Below are positions 1 to 6,983 of a DNA stretch of 64,000 nt, piece by piece (positions within the stretch are counted from its first letter, which is position 1; each line of letters opens with the position of its first letter). The stretch spans positions 48,044 through 112,043 of the forward strand of contig JAFXHU010000014.1 of assembly GCA_017533565.1 (NCBI GenBank), written 5' to 3'. Below the pieces are notes generated by a model, which was given only the letters and a program-made list of their open reading frames with translations, was not told where the DNA came from and made no database searches. Source of the stretch: Clostridia bacterium. Lineage in GTDB: Bacteria > Bacillota > Clostridia > Oscillospirales > CAG-272. The position numbers and the translations under genes are program-made.

Positions 1-873
1 GTCGTTGACCTTCTTTCGGAAATATCCAAAAGCCGCACGCATAACGAGAGTGTCGGAATTATAACCTTTAACAGCGAGCAGCAGTCCTGTATTGCAGACG
101 CAATAGACAGGCGAATGGCAAAGGACGCGGATTTTCGCTCCTTTATGCTTAAGGAAAGGCACAGGCTCGAGGGCGGCGAGGATACGAGCATTTTTATCAA
201 AAATCTCGAAAACGTTCAGGGTGACGAAAGAGATATTATCATCTTCTCTATCGGCTATGCGGAAAACGAGGAGGGCAAGCTTTATACCTCCTTTGGCTCG
301 CTGTCGGTTGAGGGCGGTGAAAACCGTCTTAACGTTGCGGTCACGAGAGCAAGGTCAAAGATTATCGTCGTTACGAGCATTGAGCCGGAGGAGCTTAAGG
401 TCGAAGGCTCAAAGCATTTGGGTCCGAAGCTGCTCAAGAAATACCTTACCTACGTGAGGGCGGTTGCAAAGGACGATGCAGAGGAGGTGCGGGTTATCCT
501 CTCCGAGCTTAATCCCGCAGAAACGAAGGCGGAGAGCCTTTACACCTCGCTTAAGACGGTTGAGGAGCAGATGAAGGAGCGACTTGAAAAGCTTGGATAC
601 AGGGTTGAAACCTCCATCGGAAACAGGAACAACCGCATTTCGCTTGCAATCTACGACCCCGAGAGCGACAGATACCTCGTGGGTGTGGAGCTTGACAGAG
701 ATGCGTTTGCGGCGTCCTCCTCTCCTATGGAGCGCGACGTTTACAAGCCTCGCTTCCTTGAATCCCGCGGCTGGACGCTTATGCGCGTTTGGTGCCGCGA
801 TTGGTGGCTTTCGCCGACGAAGGTCGTAAAGAGCATTGCGGCGGCGGCAGATAAAAGCAAAAAAGCAAAATGA
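1..873 (+). CDS. C-terminal end of a superfamily I helicase fused to a nuclease-like domain (partial)
   Basis: The reading frame is open from the first base of the window, so the N-terminal part lies upstream. The visible 290 residues begin inside a UPF1-type helicase core: VQGDERD (about 72-78 of the visible part) is the motif V region and NVAVTRAR (about 111-118) is motif VI with its arginine finger. From about residue 180 the sequence looks like the restriction-endonuclease-fold tail found on large DUF4011/DUF3320-type helicases: VGVELDRDAF, then a conserved ending with RGWTLMRVWCRDWW. Such proteins are usually 1500-2000 residues long and are suspected to act in DNA repair or defence; the role here is inferred from family only. 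A terminator follows directly. Confidence 0.8.
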   Translation, partial: VVDLLSEISKSRTHNESVGIITFNSEQQSCIADAIDRRMAKDADFRSFMLKERHRLEGGEDTSIFIKNLENVQGDERDIIIFSIGYAENEEGKLYTSFGSLSVEGGENRLNVAVTRARSKIIVVTSIEPEELKVEGSKHLGPKLLKKYLTYVRAVAKDDAEEVRVILSELNPAETKAESLYTSLKTVEEQMKERLEKLGYRVETSIGNRNNRISLAIYDPESDRYLVGVELDRDAFAASSSPMERDVYKPRFLESRGWTLMRVWCRDWWLSPTKVVKSIAAAADKSKKAK

Positions 874-880
874 CGTTAAG

Positions 881-907
881 AAAACGGCGGAGATAATCCG
901 CCGTTTT
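881..907. terminator. Hairpin terminator after the helicase gene
   Basis: AAAACGGCGGA (881-891) pairs perfectly with TCCGCCGTTTT (897-907) around a 5-base loop, followed by CGTTTTT on the plus strand. It lies 7 bases after the helicase stop and could also serve the converging gene at 986-1267. Confidence 0.85.
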
Positions 908-985
908 CGTTTTTATAGAGGCAACCGCCGAAAAAGCTGGCGTTTTCGGTAAAAAAAGTGCCGAAAAGTTGACACGGGTGCGCCC

Positions 986-1267
986 TTACGCCCTATCAAC
1001 GTGGATTTCAACGCTTCCTCTTTTCAGCGGTGCGCCGAGGGGAAGGCGCAAAACCGACCCAAGTCCAACGGCAAAGCTCCGTACTCTTTCGTTTGCGAAA
1101 AGCTCCACCCTAACCGTATCGGGGGTGATTTCGGCAAGCCTTATTTCTCCGCCGTGATGAGGGAGGGTGACGCGGCTCTGACTGTCGGGAAGGGTGTAGG
1201 TGCGGCTCTCTCTTTTTCCGCTTTCGCCGTCGAATTCTATTATTAAGGTCAGGTTATATTTCGGCAT
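986..1267 (-). CDS. Small hypothetical protein, 93 aa
   Basis: This is a 93-residue soluble protein of unknown family. It starts MPKYNLTLIIEF and is predicted to be rich in beta strands, with alternating hydrophobic residues (TLIIEF, RVELFAN, VEIHVDRA). There is no signal peptide, membrane segment or recognisable catalytic motif. The start is supported by an upstream CGGAGA ribosome binding site and by a well-formed promoter (1310-1338) that serves only this gene. It converges on the helicase gene. The coding call rests on promoter, ribosome binding site and reading-frame quality rather than homology. Confidence 0.6.
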   Translation of the reverse strand: MPKYNLTLIIEFDGESGKRESRTYTLPDSQSRVTLPHHGGEIRLAEITPDTVRVELFANERVRSFAVGLGSVLRLPLGAPLKRGSVEIHVDRA

Positions 1268-1309
1268 TTTGCTATCTCCGTTTTCGTTTTATTACAGCAG
1301 GTTTATTTT

Positions 1310-1338
1310 ATTATAGCACGCCCTTTGCAAAATGGCAA
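1310..1338 (-). promoter_or_regulatory. Promoter for the 93-aa gene
   Basis: On the minus strand: TTGCCA (1338-1333), 17-bp spacer, TATAAT (1315-1310). It lies about 45 bases before the start codon at 1267. Confidence 0.7.
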
Positions 1339-1360
1339 GTGCGGGTGAAAAATTCGGATA

Positions 1361-1388
1361 AAAATCCCCCGCCAAGCACGGCGGGGGA
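1361..1388 (-). terminator. Terminator of the GH20 gene
   Basis: TCCCCCGCC (1365-1373) pairs with GGCGGGGGA (1380-1388). On the minus strand the stem is followed by a run of T (1364-1361). It lies just after the stop codon of the gene at 1399-3036. Confidence 0.85.
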
Positions 1389-1398
1389 GCTTTTCTTT

Positions 1399-3036
1399 TT
1401 AGTGAGAAACGACGTTTGTGGAGAGGTAGCGCGACGACTGGTTAAAGTTACCCGGGACGTTTTTCGTGCCGTAGGGGAGAATTTCCTCCTCCAGCTCGGG
1501 AATAGAGTCGATTTTTCCGTTAACGTAGTCGAGTATTCTTCTTCTGCAGGCAGAGGTGCGGCGAATAATTCCGCCGAGTCTTTGGTCCTGTACGTCGAAG
1601 CCGCAGGGCTTGTTTTCGATAAACCATTGCTTTTCAAAGGTGAGGGCAAAGGTGTTAATTCTCTTTTCGGCGAGGACGTAGTCCTTTTCCGCGAGGGTAC
1701 GAAGGGTGTCGAGATCGTGTGCGGCGTATGCGGCTCTCGTTTTCGCGCCAAGCTCGTACTTCACCTCAAGTGCCTCGCAAAGCTTTGCCGCGGTGTTGAA
1801 GAGATAGCCGAATTTGCGAGACTTTTTCGCAATGCGGTTAAGCTCCACGGCGAGATTTTTGTAGGTTTCGGATGCGCTCGGCACTACCGTATAATCCATA
1901 AAGGAGTTGAAGTAGTCGGAGTAAATCATATACTTCGAGGGGTTGACGGGGTGGCTGTAATTATGTTCCTTGTTTTCAACAATTCCCGTACCGCAAAGGT
2001 TGTTTGGAGCGTCGAGCATCATAAACTCGTCAAAGGTAATACCGCCCGTAAAGCGAAGAAATTTTGCCTTTATGGACTCCATATCCTCGTTACCCTTCGC
2101 ACATTCGGATATGTAGAAGAGGGCGGGAAGAATTGCAAACTTCGAGCATTCGGAGCCGTCGTCGCCCCACATCGTCATAAATATGTTTTTGCACTTGTTT
2201 TTACGGCAGGAGCGAATTGCGGGTCCCATAGCAAGCATACTGAACTCGTTGTGGGGCATAAAGCCGCTCCATGTCCAAGCACCGCCGCCAAACCAGGTTT
2301 TCTTTGAAAGCTGGTTATGCATTTCAAACATTATATCGTATTCCGACTCGTTAAGATGGTAGTAATCCCAATATACGGGAATTACGGATTCGGGCACGCT
2401 GTCTATTACGGTTTGGGGTACTTTTAGCACCTCTTTTGCATAGTATTTGTCGTCCATCCAGCTACGGAAGAACATATCCGACCAAAGCATAACCTCGTAA
2501 TTGAATTTCTTTGCAATCTCGCAAACCCTCTCAAGGTGGCGGGCGATTATCGTGGAGGAATGCTCGTAGCCGAATTTATCAAGGTGGCGTCCGCGTCCGA
2601 GCATATGCGCCTCGTCCATACCGACGTGGATTTTGCGGGTGGCAAAGCACTCCGAAAGCGTTGTGAACATACGCTCGATAAGCTCGTAGGTGCGGGGGTC
2701 GTCGGCAAGAAGAATATCGCCGCAGTCAACCGGGATTTGTCCCCAGCGAAGCGTTCCGTTAAGGTGTGCGAGCGTTTGAATACACGGGATTACCTCCATT
2801 CCTATGGAGGTTGCAAAGGAGTCAAGCTCCTTCATTTCCGCCTTCGAATATCTTCCGCGCATATAGCCGAAATACGGCTCGTTATCCACCTCGTAGGTAT
2901 CCTCGGTGTATAAGAACACGGTGGTATAGCCCATCCTTTTCAAAATCGGGAGATACCTTTTAAGAGTGGGAATGCTCATAACCGCGTTACGCGACATATC
3001 GATCATAACGCCGAGCGATTGAAACTTTTTAGCCAT
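1399..3036 (-). CDS. Glycoside hydrolase family 20-type beta-N-acetylhexosaminidase
   Basis: The 545-residue protein has the TIM-barrel signature of GH20 enzymes: a first-strand LGVMIDMSR segment (8-16), TEDTYEV (44-50), and the catalytic Asp-Glu pair in HVGMDEAH (D141, E142). Family enzymes remove terminal N-acetylhexosamine residues by substrate-assisted catalysis with this Asp-Glu pair. There is no signal peptide, so it probably acts in the cytoplasm on imported amino-sugar oligosaccharides. The C-terminal 140 residues are helical and look specific to Firmicute members. It has its own promoter (3084-3112), an ACGGAGA site and its own terminator, so it is a single-gene unit. The exact sugar specificity cannot be read from the sequence. 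Confidence 0.85.
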   Translation of the reverse strand: MAKKFQSLGVMIDMSRNAVMSIPTLKRYLPILKRMGYTTVFLYTEDTYEVDNEPYFGYMRGRYSKAEMKELDSFATSIGMEVIPCIQTLAHLNGTLRWGQIPVDCGDILLADDPRTYELIERMFTTLSECFATRKIHVGMDEAHMLGRGRHLDKFGYEHSSTIIARHLERVCEIAKKFNYEVMLWSDMFFRSWMDDKYYAKEVLKVPQTVIDSVPESVIPVYWDYYHLNESEYDIMFEMHNQLSKKTWFGGGAWTWSGFMPHNEFSMLAMGPAIRSCRKNKCKNIFMTMWGDDGSECSKFAILPALFYISECAKGNEDMESIKAKFLRFTGGITFDEFMMLDAPNNLCGTGIVENKEHNYSHPVNPSKYMIYSDYFNSFMDYTVVPSASETYKNLAVELNRIAKKSRKFGYLFNTAAKLCEALEVKYELGAKTRAAYAAHDLDTLRTLAEKDYVLAEKRINTFALTFEKQWFIENKPCGFDVQDQRLGGIIRRTSACRRRILDYVNGKIDSIPELEEEILPYGTKNVPGNFNQSSRYLSTNVVSH

Positions 3037-3083
3037 TTTTTTCTCCGTAAGCTGTTTTTTAGGACGGTACTTCGTCCAAGGGT

Positions 3084-3112
3084 ATTATACATTACATTTT
3101 TTGGCAAGTCAA
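3084..3112 (-). promoter_or_regulatory. Promoter of the GH20 gene
   Basis: Minus strand: TTGACT (3112-3107), 17-bp spacer, TATAAT (3089-3084), about 50 bases before the start codon. Confidence 0.8.
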
Positions 3113-3171
3113 CCGAATTTAGCTATTTTTTTTCCTTCGTTCAAATAAAAATTATTTTTTTGAAAGAGGTC

Positions 3172-3200
3172 TTGAATTATTAACAATTTAAGTGTATAAT
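3172..3200 (+). promoter_or_regulatory. Promoter of yajC
   Basis: TTGAAT (3172-3177), 17-bp spacer, TATAAT (3195-3200). Transcription would start near 3207. This rules out the in-frame GTG at 3192 as the yajC start and supports the ATG at 3237. Confidence 0.8.
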
Positions 3201-3236
3201 AATATGGTAAAAATACACTTGAAAGGTAAAAATGTG

Positions 3237-3596
3237 ATGTTTAATTATCTTCTTGAGGCATCGGCAGATCTTTTCAGCTCGCTTTTGCCCATACTTGGAA
3301 TCGGTCTTGTGATCGTATTTTTTTATTTCTTTATGATTCGTCCGCAAAGAAAGCAGGAAAAAAAGGATGCGGAGATGCGTAACGCCCTTCAGGTCGGTGA
3401 CGAGGTTACCACCATCGGCGGTATCATCGGTAAGGTCGTTTCTATAAAAGAGGAAACCTTCGTTCTCGAAACCACGAAGGACAGAACGAGAATCCGTTTC
3501 CTTCGCGGTGCGATAAGAAGCGTTGACGTGAGAATTGCAGACGTCGTTGCACAGGAAAAGGCAGACGCAGAGGCAGACACCGAGGAAAAGAAGTAA
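3237..3596 (+). CDS. yajC: Preprotein translocase subunit YajC
   Basis: This 119-residue protein has the YajC pattern: a short N-terminus, one membrane helix (about 15-33), then the hallmark FFMIRPQRKQEKK and a small beta-rich cytoplasmic domain containing GDEVTTIGGIIGKV. YajC associates with the SecDF part of the Sec translocase. The start at 3237 is chosen because GAAAGGT lies 9 bases upstream and the promoter -10 box sits at 3195-3200; a longer frame from the GTG at 3192 would begin inside the promoter. The C-terminus is rich in Ala, Glu and Lys, as is common in the family. secD and secF are not adjacent. Confidence 0.95.
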   Translation: MFNYLLEASADLFSSLLPILGIGLVIVFFYFFMIRPQRKQEKKDAEMRNALQVGDEVTTIGGIIGKVVSIKEETFVLETTKDRTRIRFLRGAIRSVDVRIADVVAQEKADAEADTEEKK

Positions 3597-3600
3597 TGAA

Positions 3601-3630
3601 GAGCGAGCCGACGGCTCGCTCCTTTTCTTT
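3601..3630 (+). terminator. Terminator of yajC
   Basis: GAGCGAGCC (3601-3609) and GGCTCGCTC (3613-3621) form a perfect 9-bp stem with a 3-base loop, followed by CTTTTCTTTC. Confidence 0.85.
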
Positions 3631-3746
3631 CGGTTGCGCTCTTAAAGCCGTGCTGTGCGGCGGCGGCCCTTCCCTTTTTCGTTTTTGTCATATTTTTGCA
3701 GGACGGGAATATGCTTTAGTATAAACGAAAAGAAGGGTTATATGAA

Positions 3747-4145
3747 ATGTCGAACAAAAGCAAGCTTTTTAAAAGCCTTAAGCCTCCCGTATTTATTTGC
3801 ATCGGGGTACTTTTATCCTATACCGTTTTGACCGTGATTTCGCTCCTCGGAGCTTTTATTTGCAATGCAACCGAGGACCCTGCGAGGCTCGTCGGTATTG
3901 TGGCGTTTGCGGTTTTGCTTATTACCGCGGCAGTGTCCTCGTTTATTCTTTCGCGGCTTCGCGTCGAGGGCGGCGGCCTTCTCGCAATTTTAACGGCGGC
4001 GGGCTTCGTTATCATACGGATAGTTATTTCGCTGTTTTTGTCGGGAACAGACCTTTCCGACCTTCTCGACTGCGCTTGCTATCTCGGTATGGGGACGATT
4101 TTCGCGCTTTTGGGTCAAAAGCGCTTTGGCAGACGGCACAGGTAA
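3747..4145 (+). CDS. TIGR04086/YrzE-like small membrane protein
   Basis: The 132-residue protein has four predicted membrane helices (about 14-36, 48-68, 76-98, 105-122). Its size, helix layout and position directly downstream of yajC match the TIGR04086 family (YrzE in Bacillus), whose function is unknown. The start is fixed by AGAAGGG about 9 bases upstream; an overlapping ATG at 3742 is out of frame. It is separated from yajC by a terminator, so it probably uses its own weak promoter (TTGTCA 3685-3690, TATGCT 3710-3715, a long 19-bp spacer). It converges on the pyridoxamine kinase gene. Confidence 0.75.
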   Translation: MSNKSKLFKSLKPPVFICIGVLLSYTVLTVISLLGAFICNATEDPARLVGIVAFAVLLITAAVSSFILSRLRVEGGGLLAILTAAGFVIIRIVISLFLSGTDLSDLLDCACYLGMGTIFALLGQKRFGRRHR

Positions 4146-4184
4146 ATTTCGGATAAGTAATGCCCAAAACCGTGGCGAAAAGGA

Positions 4185-4213
4185 AAATGCGGCACTTAAA
4201 AAGTGCCGCATTT
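4185..4213. terminator. Bidirectional terminator between converging genes
   Basis: AAATGCGGCACTT (4185-4197) pairs perfectly with AAGTGCCGCATTT (4201-4213) around an AAA loop, with T runs on both strands. Confidence 0.9.
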
Positions 4214-4224
4214 TTCGCGTACGG

Positions 4225-5052
4225 TTATTTAAGAAGCTCTATATAGTAGGGGAGCGCCTCCTCAAAGTTGACGCCGTAGGTGCGGTGGTCGGGGTCGGCA
4301 AGCGTTTTTTTCATACACATAAGCGTAAAGTCAACCGCGACGGCGAGTGCCTCCGTTTCGGACCTTCCGCGCATTATCGCGCCGACGGTTGCGGAGGCGA
4401 AGATGTCGCCCGTGCCGTGAAACTGTACGGGAAGCCTTTCGTTTGCGTAGTAAAAATATCTGTCGGAGGGAGCGTTGTAGTAATATACGCCGATTTTGCC
4501 ATCCTCGAGGCACACACCGCTTATTGCCGCGGAGGGACAGCCAAGCTCGGTAAGCCGCTTCAGTACGGTTTTAATATATTCCTCGTCATAATTCGGGTTA
4601 TAGGGGATACCGAGCATAAAGGACGCCTCGGTAAGATTGGGGATAATAAGGTCAGCCTTTTCGCAAAGCCGTGCCATAGCGCAGGCAAATTCGGGGGTAA
4701 AGCCCTTATAAAGCACGCCGTTATCCGCCATTACGGGGTCAACGACCTTCAGCGCGCCCGCACCAAATCTGTCAAAGAAATCGCCGACGAGTCCAAGCTG
4801 GCGAAAGGAGCCGAGGTAGCCCGTATATATCGCGTCGAAGCCGATACCAAGCTCGTAAAGGGTATCCGAGATTTTTTCTATCTCGTCGGTGAGGTCGCAA
4901 AAGGTGAATTTGTCAAACTGCGTATGCGTGGAGAGGACGGCGGTGGGAAGTATTCCCGCTTCAACTCCCGCAGCGGATATAATGGGAAGCGCAACCGTAA
5001 GGCTGCATTTTCCGACGCAGGACACGTCCTGGATTGTCATAATACGTTTCAT
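4225..5052 (-). CDS. pdxY: Pyridoxamine/pyridoxal kinase
   Basis: This 275-residue ribokinase-superfamily enzyme phosphorylates B6 vitamers in the salvage pathway to pyridoxal phosphate. Visible signatures are the N-terminal QDVSCVGKCSLTVALPI segment typical of clostridial pyridoxamine kinases, the VVDPVMADNG motif (about 103-112) and the anion-hole/catalytic HGTGDIFAS (D216 as the base). The ORF extends 25 codons upstream to 5127, but the ATG at 5052 is chosen because GGAGG lies just before it and the promoter (5099-5127) covers the extension. The family also contains ThiD-like hydroxymethylpyrimidine kinases; the overall sequence favours PdxY. It is a single-gene unit. Confidence 0.9.
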   Translation of the reverse strand: MKRIMTIQDVSCVGKCSLTVALPIISAAGVEAGILPTAVLSTHTQFDKFTFCDLTDEIEKISDTLYELGIGFDAIYTGYLGSFRQLGLVGDFFDRFGAGALKVVDPVMADNGVLYKGFTPEFACAMARLCEKADLIIPNLTEASFMLGIPYNPNYDEEYIKTVLKRLTELGCPSAAISGVCLEDGKIGVYYYNAPSDRYFYYANERLPVQFHGTGDIFASATVGAIMRGRSETEALAVAVDFTLMCMKKTLADPDHRTYGVNFEEALPYYIELLK

Positions 5053-5098
5053 ATATTCCTCCGATATTCGGTTAAAATTTCGGTTAAATTCAACCTTT

Positions 5099-5127
5099 AT
5101 TTTAAACGCGCGCGACCCCTTTGTCAA
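5099..5127 (-). promoter_or_regulatory. Promoter of the pyridoxamine kinase gene
   Basis: Minus strand: TTGACA (5127-5122), 17-bp spacer, TAAAAT (5104-5099), about 45 bases before the start at 5052. Confidence 0.8.
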
Positions 5128-5145
5128 TACCTATAAGAAAATTTC

Positions 5146-6369
5146 TTAAATTTCCGAATATTCGACGTCCGCGCCGAGGGCGGTGAGCTTTTTACACAAA
5201 TCCGCATAGCCGCGAAGGACGGTTTCGGCGGAGTGTATTTCGGAGTAGCCCTCCGCACCGAGGGCGGCAAGAATGCAGGCAGCTCCGCCGCGCAGGTCGG
5301 TTGCCGCGGCAGACCCCGCAGTAAGCCTTGAGGGGAGTATTTTCGCGCCCTTTTCACCGAGGACATAGCTTACGCCGAGCTTTGCAAGCTCGGAAAGGTA
5401 GCCGTAGCGTCCGAGCCATACCCTGTCGATTACGTGACCTCCCGAAAATGCCGCCAAAAGAGGGGCGGTGATAGGTCCGAGGTCGGTGGGAAAGGCGGGG
5501 TATGCATCGGCTATGACGAGCATAGGAGAGAGTCCTTCCGCCCTTACGGTAATTCCAAGCTCGGTATCCACCGTAGCTCCCGCACGGCGGAGAATGGCGA
5601 GAAACGGCGAAAGCTCCGCAGGGTCGGCACCCATAACGCGAATGCCTCCGCCCGTTATAAGCGAGGCGGCAAGCATAGTCCCCGCCTCTATTGCATCGCC
5701 GCGGACGGTCACCTCCGCACCGTGGAGAGTGCCTCCCCTTACGGTTATTCCCTCCCCGTCCCTCTCTATATACGCACCCGCAGAGCGAAGAAATTCGACG
5801 AGAGTATCGATATGCGGCTCTCGCGCGGGATTGAGAAGTCGGCTTTCTCCGTCGGTGGATGCCGCGAGAATCAGAAAATTTACGGTTGCGCCAACCGAGG
5901 GCTTCGGAAATTTATATACGGTGGGACGAAGGCGGGCGGCGGTAAGGCTATCCCCGTTTGCCAAGGCGCCCATTGCTCCGCAAAGGGCAAGGTGATAGTC
6001 AATCGGACGCGGACAAAAGGCGCAGCCTCCGTAGCCGCCGACGTCAACCCTGCCAAAGCGAGAAAGACACGCGCCGATAAGATAGGTGGAGGCGCGCAGG
6101 CGGGATACAAGCTCGGGCGAGGGCTTTTTATACGAGGCGCGGTCGGTGTTTATATAGGTAACGCTTCCCTGTCGCGTTATAGACGCCCCCTGCTCCTCTA
6201 TAAGCCGCAGAGCAATATCAACGTCACCAATGTCGGGCAAGCCGATTATTTGCGAGCTGCCAAAAAGGGTAAGGGCGGCAAAAATTACGGGGAGGGCGGC
6301 GTTTTTCGAGCCTGCCACGTTTACCGTGCCGCGAAGCGAATTTTTTCCTCTTATAATGAATTTACTCAT
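5146..6369 (-). CDS. murA: UDP-N-acetylglucosamine 1-carboxyvinyltransferase
   Basis: MurA transfers enolpyruvate from PEP to UDP-GlcNAc, the first committed step of peptidoglycan synthesis, in the cytoplasm. The 407-residue frame keeps the key residues: AGSKNAALP with K22 and N23, the PEP-attacking cysteine in GGYGGCAF (C116, equivalent to E. coli C115, the fosfomycin target), and the general-base Asp in YPAFPTDLG. It is slightly shorter than the usual 417-430. The start at 6369 is chosen for a GGAGAAG site; the upstream 24-codon extension is not conserved-looking. An 18-bp palindrome lies just upstream. Firmicutes often carry two murA paralogs; which one this is cannot be told. Confidence 0.93.
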   Translation of the reverse strand: MSKFIIRGKNSLRGTVNVAGSKNAALPVIFAALTLFGSSQIIGLPDIGDVDIALRLIEEQGASITRQGSVTYINTDRASYKKPSPELVSRLRASTYLIGACLSRFGRVDVGGYGGCAFCPRPIDYHLALCGAMGALANGDSLTAARLRPTVYKFPKPSVGATVNFLILAASTDGESRLLNPAREPHIDTLVEFLRSAGAYIERDGEGITVRGGTLHGAEVTVRGDAIEAGTMLAASLITGGGIRVMGADPAELSPFLAILRRAGATVDTELGITVRAEGLSPMLVIADAYPAFPTDLGPITAPLLAAFSGGHVIDRVWLGRYGYLSELAKLGVSYVLGEKGAKILPSRLTAGSAAATDLRGGAACILAALGAEGYSEIHSAETVLRGYADLCKKLTALGADVEYSEI

Positions 6370-6386
6370 ACACTTCTCCAAAGGCA

Positions 6387-6404
6387 GAATAGTATATACT
6401 ATTC
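6387..6404 (-). promoter_or_regulatory. Perfect 18-bp palindrome in the murA promoter region
   Basis: GAATAGTAT/ATACTATTC is a perfect dyad 18 bases upstream of the murA start codon. It contains a TATACT that could be the -10 box (with a poor -35), so a protein bound here would directly control murA. No cognate regulator is visible in the window. Confidence 0.45.
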
Positions 6405-6555
6405 CGCACGGCGTAAAGAAGTGAAAAAAAGGGGAGCGCAAATGCTTCGTACCGTTAAGGAAAGTTTTTGAAGGTTAGCAAAATATGTGAACCTACCGAC
6501 AGGAGGACAGAGGATGCTTTGCGTTCTCTGTCCTCTTTGTATATAGCGGGGAAAG

Positions 6556-6688
6556 TAAAAAAGCCTTCCTCCGGGAGGAAGGTGGCATGGCTTGCCGTGA
6601 CGGAGGGATTGTAGAAGATTAGATTTACGCTAAAACAATCCCTCAGTCGCTTAGCGACAGCTCCCTTTACACAAGGGAGCCTTTTGTT
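6556..6688. repeat. Multi-hairpin palindromic repeat of clostridial type
   Basis: A chain of stems: CCTTCCT/AGGAAGG (about 6564-6582), GAGGGATTGT/ACAATCCCTC (6603-6612, 6635-6644), GTCGC/GCGAC (6646-6658) and GCTCCCTT/AAGGGAGC (6660-6667, 6673-6680). The right half, with CCCTCAGTCGC then GCTCCCTT and AAGGGAGCC, closely resembles a repeat I recognise as common between genes in many gut Clostridia. Genome-wide copies cannot be checked here. Confidence 0.7.
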
Positions 6689-6778
6689 TTTGCAAACCTG
6701 TTTGTTTGCAAAATAGCCATAAACTTTTGTAGTCCTTAATTTAGTCTTAGGAAGCACTGTATTTGTAGCCACAAACGC

Positions 6779-6816
6779 AAAATACGGCATACCTCTTTCG
6801 GGATATACCGTATTTT
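6779..6816. terminator. Bidirectional terminator upstream of murA
   Basis: AAAATACGG (6779-6787) pairs with CCGTATTTT (6808-6816), with further inner pairing ATACC/GGATAT. It would end transcription of the DUF3810 gene before murA. Confidence 0.65.
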
Positions 6817-6983
6817 TGAAAACTCTCCTTTAGGGTACGACCCTATGTGCTCCCCTTTTTTGCTAAATTCAATTATGCGAAATTTTAATTTATCGGTTTT
6901 TGCTTGATTGATGTGTTTCGGCTTTATAGGTTTCGTTTTGGCACGGCGTTTACCAACGGGCGTGCGCTGCCTTTGCTATGCAA

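Larger units (their letters stand above)
6425..6861. repeat. Candidate miniature inverted-repeat element, 437 bp
   Basis: 6425-6471 and the reverse complement of 6817-6861 agree at roughly 80 percent of positions over about 45 bases. Both begin with AAAAAAGGGGAGC and share CGTACC, AAGGA and AGTTTT further in. No transposase is encoded between the arms, so this looks like a non-autonomous element or a nested set of repeats. Confidence 0.5.
6370..6983. other. 614-bp intergenic region filled with palindromic repeats
   Basis: No credible gene lies here. In order it holds the murA palindrome (6387-6404), the left arm of a long inverted repeat (6425-6471), a 10-bp hairpin (6503-6512 with 6526-6535), a multi-hairpin repeat (6556-6688), a TTTTGCAAAC/GTTTGCAAAA inverted repeat (6688-6697, 6704-6713), a terminator (6779-6816) and the right arm of the long inverted repeat (6817-6861). 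6870-6983 is AT-rich without clear features. Confidence 0.7.

Noticed and set aside
1339-2307. 322-aa plus-strand ORF opposite the GH20 gene
   Set aside because: It lies fully antisense to a clear enzyme, has no domain and no ribosome binding site; it is a by-product of codon bias.
4126-6471. Plus-strand ORFs of 336 and 345 aa opposite pdxY and murA
   Set aside because: Both are antisense to well-supported enzymes; their compositions (Arg/Gly/Lys-rich) are typical of shadow frames.
6455-6790. 111-aa minus-strand ORF upstream of murA
   Set aside because: It runs straight through the multi-hairpin repeat and its flanking inverted repeat, has no convincing ribosome binding site, and its sequence reflects the repeat; such ORFs are commonly over-called in Clostridia.
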